From: Serripes groenlandicus | Taxonomy: Eukaryota > Mollusca > Bivalvia > Cardiida > Cardiidae | NCBI GenBank assembly: GCA_031761405.1 | Contig: JASEVX010000005.1 | Span: forward strand, 38,549,590-38,613,589 | Length of the DNA: 64,000 nt | Direction: 5' to 3' | In this document: one piece after another, positions 10,222 to 19,900 of the stretch | Layout: each line of letters opens with the position of its first letter | How positions within the stretch are numbered: the stretch's first letter is position 1 | Position numbers and translations under genes: made by a program | Notes under the pieces: generated by a model | The model's database searches: none | What the model saw: only the letters and a program-made list of their open reading frames with translations | Told to the model about the DNA's origin: nothing

Positions 10222-11286
10222 GTGAATAAGCTGCATATAGTCGAGCATGCTGTCCTCCGACAGCTCTTGTTACCCATCTAATCATGCCTACATTTCTATT
10301 TGTTACAGTGAGAATAAATATATGTCATTTTACAAATGAAAGTTCTATTTTTCAATAATGAATCCAAGTGTAAGACTTCGAAGAAATTCTATTTATAATG
10401 GCACCTTCACATCCAAACTTTGATCATTTGGGAACAAAACCTGTTGTAGACATTTGGTGGTCATGGCTACTTATATTATATATGTTTCAGTCGCAATGTA
10501 AATCTCAGACCAGCAGGCAATCTTATGAGACTTTTAGAACTACTGAAATCATAGTGCTGTCATACAACAATCAATTACTTTGTATGATTTGTGATTGTGA
10601 CGGTTCATGATTGTCCTGGACAGTCCTTGAGAGGTCTTAATAGATGAAGTTGCTGCGAGTCATGTAAGTTTTCGACCAACAAAAGTTATATAGAATTGTC
10701 GCATTGCCTCGTAATGTCTCATTCGCCGTCACCAATTTCATACTTTTAATTATTGCGCTGATGAATGGGAACATTTTGGCAATTTGATAAATTCATTGAA
10801 ATGTTGTGATTCTCTCCTTTTTAGCTCATCTGAGCATAAAGTTCTCCAGGTGAGCTTTTGTGATGGCCATTTGCTGTCATCAACAATATACATGTGGATA
10901 CTCTAGAGGTCTAAGAGATAAGTAACTCTACATGTTCACCTGCTATCTGTTTGAAATATCACATGGAAAAATAGAATTGTCCAAATGTTCACATTTTGTA
11001 GCAAATAAAACTGAAGACATATTTGGCCCATAAACAAAACATACATGTTCTGAAATCTAAAAAATTCAACTAAAGTAACAGATACATTGAACAACTGGTA
11101 TGACTGGTTTAAAAACACAGGCATGTTGATTTTAATAATTTTGTTACAAGAATTAATAGACTGACATTATTCATAAGGATTAAAGATTATCCAAACGTGT
11201 AATGTATTCAAATAATGTTATCTATTGCAAAAGAATAATGTTTAACTTTCGAGAAAATATATTTGTTATTGTCATATCTTCAATAG
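10222..11286. other. Intergenic, no gene seen
   Basis: Only a truncated helentron-like start is visible, at 10819-10870 (TTTTTAGCTCATCTGAGCAT...CCAGGTGAGCTTTTGTGATG). No exon with both splice sites and an open frame stands out on either strand. Confidence 0.5.
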
Positions 11287-12651
11287 TTTTTAGCTCACCT
11301 AAGCACGAAGTGCAAGGTGAGCTTTTGTGATCACTCACCGTCCGGCGTCCGTCGTCGTCGTCGGCGTCTGTTAACAATTTCCTACAAATGACTTCTTCTA
11401 CTAAACCAATGAACAGATTTCAAAATAACTTCACAGGAATGGTCCTTAGGTAGTCCTCTTTCAAAGTTGTTCAAAGAAATTAATTCCAAGTAGAACTTTG
11501 GTTGCTGCGGCATCAGAAAAGGGGAAAATTACCAAATCTTAAAAAATCTTCTTGTCCAAAAGTACTAGCCCGATTTGAAAATTATTTTGCACAAATGTTC
11601 CTTGGGGTACCCTCTACCAAGATTGTTCAAATATTTCCGATCCGTTGAAAAACATGGCCGCCAGGGGGCGGAGCTTATTTTCCTTATATGTGCATTGTTA
11701 AAACTTTAAAAATCTTCTTGTCCAAAAGTACTGGCCCGATTTGAAAATTATTTTGCACAAATGTTCCTTGGGACACTCTTTACCAAGATTGTTCAAATAT
11801 TTCCAATCCGTTGAAAAACATGGCCGCCAGGGGGCGGAGCTTGTTTTCCTTATATGTGCATTGTTAAACTTTGAAAAATCTTCTTGTCCAAAAGTACTGG
11901 GCCGATTTGAATTTTTTTTTTGCACAAATGTTCCTTGGTGCACCCTTTACCAAGATTGTTCAAGTATTTTTGATCCGATGAAAAACATGGCCGCCAGGGG
12001 GCGGAGCTTGTTTTCCTTATATGTGCATTGTTAAAACTTTAAAAATCTTCTTGTCCAAAAGTACTGGCCCAATTTGAAAATTATTTTGCACAAATGTTCG
12101 TTAGGGCACCCTTTACCAAGATTGTTCAAATATTTCCGATCCAATGAAAAACATGGCCGCCAGGGGGCGGAGCTTGTTTTCCTTATATGTGCATTGTTAA
12201 AACTTTAAAAATCTTCTTGTCCAAAAGAACTGGCCCGATTTCAAAATTATTTTGCACAAATGTTCCTTGGGGAACCCTTTACCAAGATTGTACAAATATT
12301 TCCAATCCGTTGAAAAACATGGGGGCTAGGGGGCGGAGCTTGTTTTCCTTATATGTGCATTGTTAAAACTTTAAAAAATCTTCTTGTCCAAAAGTACTGG
12401 CCCGATTTAAAAATTATTTTGCACAAATGTTCCTTTGGGCACCCTTTACCAAGATTGTTTAAATATTTTTTATCCGTTGAAAATCATGGCCGCCAGGGGG
12501 CGGAGCTTTTTTTCCTTATATGTGCATTGTTAAAACTTTAAAAATCTTCTTGTCCAAAAGTATTGGCCTAAAAAGAGTAAAAACTTTGAAAACTATTGAA
12601 GTTCTATTAAATCAGGTGAGCGATATAGGGCCATCATGGCCCTCTTGTTTG
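11287..12651 (+). mobile_element. Helentron-like element, AGCTCACCTAAGC variant, about 166-bp units
   Basis: Starts GTTTTTAGCTCACCTAAGCA with hairpin partner CAAGGTGAGC, followed by CCGTCGTCGTCGTCGGCG. At least seven units of about 166 bp carry CATGGCCGCCAGGGGGCGGA. Ends ATCAGGTGAGCGATATAGGG, CATCATGGCCCTCTTGTTT. It directly abuts the next element, suggesting insertion of one at the terminus of the other. Confidence 0.78.
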
Positions 12652-14087
12652 CTCTACTGGCCAAAGGCCAGAAGAGCTTATGTGATGGCGTTGTGTCCGT
12701 CGTCTGTGCGTGCGTCCGTAAACAATTGCCTGTGAACGCGATAAAGTCTTCAGTTTTGATTGTATCTCAATCAAACTTATACAGTAGTTAGATATCCATG
12801 AGAGCTCAGATCCTTTAGCAAACCATCCTTTTCAAGACTGGATTATGGCCCTTGAAATTGTCAAAATTGCTATAATAGAACACAAGAGCTTCCATTTACC
12901 ATACGATCTTCACCAAACTTAGATAGTAGTTAAATATTGATGAGAGCTCGGTTCCTTTTGCAAACCAGCCAGATCCGCCCATGAAATACTAGATCATGGC
13001 CCTTGAAATTGTCAAAATTGCTATAATAGAGCTTGTGAACACAATAGAGGCCCCATTTACAATCTGATCTTCACCAAAACCTAGATAGTAGTTAAATATT
13101 GATGAGAGCTTGGTTCCGCCCATGCAAGACTGGAGTATGGTCCTTGAAATTGTCAAAATTGCTATAATAGAACACAAGAGCTTCCATTTACCATACGATC
13201 TTCACCAAACTTAGATAGTAGGTTCCTTTCACAAACCAGCCAGATCCGCCCATGAAAGACTGGATCATGGCCCTTGAAATTGTCAAAATTGCTATAATAG
13301 AGGCCCCATTTACAATCTGATCTTCACCAAAACTTAGATAGTAGTTAATATTGATGAGAGCTTGGTTCCGTTCACAAACCAGCCAGAACCGCCCATGCAA
13401 TACTGGATTATGGCCCTTGAAATTGTCAAAATTGCTATAATAGAACACAAGAGCTTCCATTTACCATACGATCTTCACCAAACTTAGATAGTAGGTTCCT
13501 TTCACAAACCAGCCAGATCCGCCCATGAAAGACTGGATCATGGCCCTTGAAATTGTCAAAATTGCTATAATAGAGCTTGTGAACATAATAGAGGCCCCAT
13601 TTACAATCGGATCTTCACCAAACTTGGATAGTAGTTAAATATTGATGGACGCTCGGTTCCTTTCAAAAACCAGCCAGATGTGCCAAGTTGCATGACTGGA
13701 TTATGGCCTTTGAAATTGTCAAAATTGCTATAATACAGCTTGTGACCACGATAGAGCCTCCGTGTACCATCCGATTATCACCAAACTTAGATAGTAGTTA
13801 AATACTGATGATAGCTCTGTTTCTTTCCCAAACCAGCCAGAACCGCCCATGCAAGATTGGATTATGGCCCTTGAAATTGTCAAAATTGCTATAATACAGC
13901 TTGTGAACACAATAGAGCTTCCATTTACCATCCGATCTTCAACAAACTTAGATAGTATATAAATATTGATATTATATACAAGACTTGCTTATTTTTCTTC
14001 CCTTTGTTGCCCATACATACATGCTCTAGATTGAAAATCACCAAAGAACCATGCCAGTAGAGCATAAGCCCTCATGGGCCTCTTGTT
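12651..14087 (+). mobile_element. Helentron-like element, AGCTCTACTGGCC family, second copy
   Basis: Begins GCTCTACTGGCCAAAGGCCA immediately after the CTCTTGTT end of the previous element. A CGTCGTCTGTGCGTGCGTCC module follows. The core has seven to eight partly deleted units with CCAGCCAGATCCGCCCATG. Ends CCAGTAGAGCATAAGCCCTCATGGGCCTCTTGTT. Confidence 0.75.
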
Positions 14088-14769
14088 CAGTTTTACTTGC
14101 TAATAATGTTGGGACGGGTGAAATTTTAGGTGCAACTATGTTACGTACCCCTCTTATCTACGTCCTTGGGGAGAGGGAGACCAGGGGTCCATGTCAGGTC
14201 AAATCAAATTTTTAAAAAATGAAAGTAATGTACTCCATTCTCTGGTGAATTACGTTGTGATGAAATTTGATAACATTTATATAATTGAAATACTGTTGAA
14301 AGACGACGTAAAACATCTTTCATATGTCCTTTTAATATGTCAACTATTTCTTTGTTTGAAGATCATAAATAAATTTGACATCTTTTGGATTATCTATATA
14401 TTTATTGTAATTATCTCTTGTTTTCTTTTAACTGGTCTTGGAAAAAGAAGCATGGACGCCAAAGGGATATAATCTTGTGGGGTTTTTATTCTCCGATAGT
14501 AGAGCCAAATCATCTGTAAATTCAATATCTTGCATGTAAATAGTATCCAGTTGTTTATTTTCATCTCATCTCGACCAGAATGTTGAATGGTTTCTTCCAT
14601 TCTTGTTTTCAGTCTTTCTGAGTCTGTCTTGTCTACGCTCGTCGCTATGCTAAAACCAAATTTGAGACTTGTTTTGCATTTGTGACCCAGTGTCTATCCG
14701 GATCAGCTCAGTCTGATCTAGATATACACCGTAAGCCAAATAGTCATAGATGGTTCCAAGAACATTCTG

Positions 14770-14997
14770 TTAACCCTTTCCCTCATATAGACGATTTCTG
14801 ACATCTCTGCAGCAGACTTTTTGAAACATAGTGACAAAAGAAGAAATTGCTCAGAACGAGCAATTTCTCCTTTTGCCACAATGTTTTTTCACTTTTAGTT
14901 ATAGGTTATCCATTCAATTATAGAGATTTTCTATTTTTTTGACAAAATATGTTCAAAGTCGTCCGCTGCAGAATTGTCGTATGAGGGAAAGGGTTAA
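14770..14997. mobile_element. TTAA MITE (A), near-canonical 228-bp copy
   Basis: Perfect TTAA on both sides, CCCTTTCCCTCATATAGACG at the left and CGTATGAGGGAAAGGG at the right. The central palindrome is GAAATTGCTCAGAACGAGCAATTTC-like. It shares its right TTAA with the next MITE. Confidence 0.92.
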
Positions 14998-15207
14998 CTC
15001 TTTCAGCGCCAAAGGCAATATTGATGTTTTTGCAAACAATGCTGATTCAGGTGAGTCAGCTCGTAACGAGCTGTCTCACCTGAAATCAGCATTGTTTGCC
15101 TTTTCGTTATCAAAATAGTCCAAAACTTGTATTACATGAGGAATAAAGACGCCCGATTTTGAACATGGAAGAGTCTACTTTAAACAATTCGGCGCTGAAA
15201 GGGTTAA
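14994..15207. mobile_element. TTAA MITE of a different family (CTCTTTCAGCGCC tips)
   Basis: TTAA flanks, with tips CTCTTTCAGCGCC and GGCGCTGAAAGGG. The centre is a long palindrome, CAATGCTGATTCAGGTGAG, CTCGTAACGAG, CTCACCTGAAATCAGCATTG. Its sequence is unrelated to subfamilies A and B apart from the TTAA and the CTTT tip. A truncated relative lies at about 45745-45880. Confidence 0.85.
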
Positions 15208-15624
15208 ACAATATCCATTAAAATACATAATAAGGATGCGCAGGCAGATCCTTTAACTCATGTGTTATGGTTACGTTAATGTTGGATTTCGCATACCCAC
15301 GCTCGTACCTTTAATGTGGATCTTTCACTACACTGACCTCAATAACGTTAATTGTCGCTTTCCTGGGGCACGTCCCGCAGAAATAAACAATATAGTATGC
15401 AGTCTGCCTCGTTGTTTATCAAGTTTTTCACAAATTAAGCGCAACAAAGATAGCATTAACTTATTAGTCATCAATATAAATGATGAGTGACGACACCCAT
15501 GTTGTGTTCAGGAATGTAGAATGAACATGTTCACTCTAGATTCCTGCTGTGTGCTTCTCTAGTGTTTCTTGCATAAGCCAACTAAGGTCAGTAGTATGCA
15601 TAGTCACATTACCTAAAATGGACT

Positions 15625-15841
15625 ATAACCCTGTCCCACATACAGCAAATCTGCAACAGACGACTATGAAAACATGGTGACCAAAACCTGAAAAATATCC
15701 GTAAAAGATAGCTAAATTGTTAAATAAAGTTGAAAACATTGTGGCCAAAGGTGAAATTGCTCATGATTGGCCACACTGTTGTCAAATGTCGTCTGACCCT
15801 ATTGCCTCAAAATGCGTCTGCATGTGGTGGGAAAGGGTTAA
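15625..15841. mobile_element. TTAA MITE (B), left TTAA mutated
   Basis: Left ATAACCCTGTCCCACATACA with CTGCAACAGACGACT; right GCATGTGGTGGGAAAGGGTTAA. The palindromic centre GAAATTGCTCATGATTGGCC is partly lost. Confidence 0.7.
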
Positions 15842-16194
15842 CAAAACAAAACATTCATAAACCATTATGGGAATATATATATAGGTGCTACCTATTTACG
15901 ATAAAACCGCAAGATAATTCTAAACAAAAATTAAAGAGCATACTTGGGCCATAAAAAAGGATTTATAAGTAATTGACTAGACAATAATAATGTTAATGTC
16001 ATGTTTCTTGCATTATCAAAACATATTTGGAATTCGTATTGCTGTCGTCTATTATTACGAACAGAAACTAATCGATCACCTGCATTATGGTAAAGAAGTA
16101 AATAGATCAGCCCTTTTCTGATGTCACCTGGCAACTTCCTTTTTCAACCAGTCAATACGACTGGAACACATTATGTAAGGGGTCACATTTCTGC

Positions 16195-16320
16195 TAAACC
16201 CTTTCCCTATTAGAGACGGTTTCTGAGGCCTTTGCAACAGACGATTTAGGAAAAGATTGTTGCCAAAAGAACAATTGCTCCTTATGAGAAAGTTATCCTT
16301 TTGCAACAATGTTTGATAAA
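16195..16320. mobile_element. Truncated TTAA MITE (A-like)
   Basis: CTAAACCCTTTCCCTATTAGAGACGG, CCTTTGCAACAGACGA and ACAATTGCTCCTTATGAG are the left arm and centre; the right arm is missing after TTTTGCAACAATGTTT. Confidence 0.6.
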
Positions 16321-16451
16321 TAATTATACTTTGAATGAGTGAGTCAATAGCTCATGTATAGGAATTTGGAGTCTTTCATGTTGATACCAATTTTTTTGCG
16401 GGAAACGACGTCGCGCCATTTACGTTACGCCAAGATGAAGTGTTACGGAAA

Positions 16452-16459
16452 TGACGTCA
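16452..16459. promoter_or_regulatory. Palindromic CRE (TGACGTCA)
   Basis: A perfect TGACGTCA lies in a locally GC-rich patch (16395-16520) that also has GACGTCGCGCC. CREB/ATF family factors bind this core. It sits 3' of the minus-strand membrane protein gene, so if it works it more likely belongs to another, unseen plus-strand transcript. Function is not shown. Confidence 0.35.
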
Positions 16460-16640
16460 CGTCCTCCTTTGGCTACGATACAGTCAAAATTTAGGTTCGG
16501 GCGTCGAAGGCTAATGCTGTTGTTTTCTTGACGAACGGGAAAACATATTTCTTTCAGAGTTCCATTTATTTTTAACTTTTCGTACAAATGTTAATTCCCA
16601 CATAAAACAGCACTTTAATTATCTTAAATATCGATTTAAA

Positions 16641-16785
16641 AAAAAAATGATTAAAAAGACGACAATAATTTTCAATCCGTGTTTTTCGTCTTATTTTATA
16701 CATACCCAAAATAAAAAAAATGATTAAAAAGTCGACAATAATTTTCAATCCGTGTTTTTCGTCTCATTTTACACATACCCAAAAT
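16641..16785. repeat. 73-bp tandem duplication
   Basis: Two copies of a 73-bp unit (TGATTAAAAAG starts at 16648 and 16721) differ at only a few positions, so the duplication is recent. The second copy runs into AAAATGGCGGCC, a YY1-type motif at about 16781-16792. On the minus strand it lies 3' of the membrane protein stop codon. Confidence 0.85.
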
Positions 16786-16833
16786 GGCGGCCCCCATGGA
16801 TTTGGCCAGTTTCATTCCAGAAAGCTTCATGGG

Positions 16834-16945
16834 TTATTGAAAACATACTTCTTCAGTATATGTCTCTGTGCAACTTTCTGTGACGACATCTTCAGCTGGT
16901 ACTGGGCTGTCTTCTCCGATATATACACCGCCATATTCGACGGAA
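16834..16945 (-). CDS. Membrane protein gene, exon 4 (C-terminus)
   Basis: The acceptor is ATTTTCCTTCAG. In the phase set by exon 3 it reads SSVEYGGVYIGEDSPVPAED, then VVTESCTETYTEEVCFQ and TAA (16836-16834). AATAAA occurs on the minus strand about 265 bp further on (about 16565-16571), a possible poly(A) signal. Confidence 0.7.
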
Positions 16946-19900
16946 CTGAAGGAAAATGTTCAATGAAAGGTTAATCCGCTGGAATTGGATAAACGGTTTT
17001 CCAAATACATTGCTCTGGTGTAATGCTTTACGTCTAACACGTCAAATTAAAATCTTGTTTAATCCTTGCCCACGTTTAGACGCATTCTGAAAACCGTGTG
17101 GCAAAAGGTCAAATTGCTCATGATGAGGAATATTTCCTTTTGCCACACTGTTTTCAATTTTTTGTCAGATATTAAACTTTCATTTAACAGACTTTCCGTG
17201 TTTTTGCTTGGATATTATCAAAGTCGTCTGCTGCAGATTTATTGTATGTGGGACAGGGAAAGGGTTAACAAACATATAAATCCTGTCTTTGCGATTTGGA
17301 GTCTTATTGCATCTGCGTACAATGTAGAATCAGACGCACTTTCTCACTGTCAACATATATGAGCCGTCCCACGAGAAAACCAACATTGTGGACTCCGCGT
17401 AAAAGCATCGACCCGGATCAGCATAAGCATACCGCACAGGCTTACCCGTACAGACACTGTTCGCCTACTGTGGAGTTTCTGTTTCAGAAATCATTACTCT
17501 ATCCAGAACGTGTCTGCCCCGATTAGCCTGGGTCGATACCTTACGCAGAGTCCCATCATGTGTTGTTGTTTTGTTTTTTCGTGGAACGGCTCATATATGT
17601 TATTTAAATGCTTTTTCTGACACAAACTGGAGGGTTAGTTCCACTATATTTTGAACAATATAACTTAAAATTGGGGTGACAGCGGAGTGTCACTATAGGT
17701 AAACGACTAGATTCCAAAACGGAAACGATTTTTATCAATCTTCGCAGATGCACAAATGTCGATTTTCGTTTGACGTGGCCCATAATAATAACGACAGTAT
17801 AAACCGTGCACGGTGGACTAAACGCGTTTGTATGTTCAAAGACCTAATAACACATTAGCCAATAGGTCTTTGGTATGTTCGACCGACGCCAAGACCATGG
17901 TAAATTTGATATCACTTGAATCGGATTGTTTGGTCAATACCGACAAACTGTACAGGTCGGTCACGATAGAAAAGACTCGCATGGAGCACAATTGTGATAA
18001 GTTCAGATTTAGATCAATCTGCACACCCGCCGCATTCTGATAACTATACACTACCAGTATTTGCAATGAACTTAAAGAACTCTTCCGGCTTGACTAAAAA
18101 TCACTGTACAATTTTGGTGAAACACATACATGTGTGCTGGCTGAAGTTATAATTATTGATTTCCTGAAGCGAGACTCGAATATGTCGATCACTAGTTTTG
18201 GGAATGGTATCTAACCAAACATACAAGCATGCACGTGCGAGGATACTGATTATCAGGGTCGAAAAGGATATACATGCGTTTTATCTGTAATCAAGAACAT
18301 GTAAACTTGGGGTTCTAATTACACCGTATGGATGATGCCATATATCGGGCCAAACCAAAGATTTACTAGAGTGAGAGGCCGAGTCAACCGATGATTTTTG
18401 CGACCAGCGGAGTTCAAGGCCTGTCACGATCTTCCCCGTTTCCCACCTAACATCCTTGAAGCCTAAATAATAGCTCAGCAACTATGCTTCTAATGTGTAA
18501 TTATACCCCCAGACACATAGTATATGGGGGCTATATAGGAGTCACGCTTGTCGGTCGGTCAGTTGGTCGGCCTGTAGGTCGGTCCGTTGGTCTGTAGACA
18601 TTTCTTGTGAACACTATTTCTCAGCAACCTTTGGTCAGAATTCAATATAACTTCACAAGAATGATTGATACCAAGCCTAGTTGTGCATATTGTCGGCGTG
18701 TTGCTCTGGAATTATTTTTAAATGAGTTATGGCCCCTTGAATTTCTCATACATATGTATATTGTCAGGCACCAGCTGGTGGTATTCATCACTTTCAGTGC
18801 TATTTCTAGTTGTATTAGGAAACACATGGGTTGGGAGGTTAAATACAGATTTTTAAGCTAGATATGTTGCAAGCTTCTGTTCTGATGGCTTTTAAAGTAT
18901 ACTGGCAGCGTTACTTCGTTACCCTACTGTATGCTTCTAGGGTTTAACCCAACTCAACACAAGCTGACTTAGTTTTATTGAACTTGTATTGGAAGTTGAA
19001 ACGTTTTAGACAGTGACCCAGTTACCTTTCATAAATGTCGATGGTTTCTTCCTCGGTAATACAATTGGTTTCTTCTACAAGGAGTCTGTTACCTTCATCG
19101 TGCCCATCGCGAGGGTATTCAACGCGTCTGTAATCAGAAATAAGAAAGGTTTCGTGGGAATCTGAACAATTGATGTTAAGCCCTTATGAAAATCGTGGCC
19201 AAGCCCCGGTAGCGACGTCAATTCGAAGTTGTGAGTTTGAACCCCAACTCGGCCAACAGTTTTTCCAAAGTTTGACAAAAGTCAATGCGATGAGCGTCAT
19301 TCGTTTCCCACCAAATTTGCTAACAGTCTATGTGGGAAATCCGCCAGTTTGTTAGCAAAGACTGATTCGTTGAGTACTGGTGTGAGAAAACCAGGAAACA
19401 CATGGGTTTTGTTATCTGGCAGCCGTGGTAAGACTAAAAAATGGTTGAAATCAATTAAATGACGAACATCGTCTCGATGAGAAGCTTTCACGGAGGAGGG
19501 GAATATTCTATGGACACCTTAGCCCTTAAATGAATACCCTTATCATAGTATGTGTGTCGTCTGAAAAGTTTAAAAATGATAAATCGTTTCAAATCAATTG
19601 CGCTGAGATCAGTAACCTGAAGAAAAATGTTTATACACAATGTTGTACCTGCATGTTTTGTAAATGGCGTAAGAAGAAGCGACCAATAAAAGTACCCCGA
19701 CTAGCGCACCAATGCCAGCACCGACAAATATTTGCCATGATTTCAGATGTATGCCAGGCGATTGCGAAGTAGGTGTCGATTGCCACGAGGTTGTCGATTG
19801 CCAACCGGGTGTCGATCCTCCAGTGCTCTCTTCACTTTCAGTTTCTCTGGATGTTTTCTTCCTCATAATTGGTCCATACCAACTACCAGTATCAACCACT

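Noticed and set aside
14191..14472. 93-codon plus-strand frame
   Set aside because: Very AT-rich, no acceptor or donor in phase and no recognisable domain; length is not unusual for chance in this composition.
16782..16838. MAAPMDLASFIPESFMGY micro-frame as a first coding exon
   Set aside because: The possible donor after it is poor, no downstream exon was found, and it overlaps the end of the minus-strand gene.
19223..19250. tRNA-like B box (GGTTCAAACTC, minus strand)
   Set aside because: No A box or cloverleaf could be drawn around it; at most a decayed SINE.
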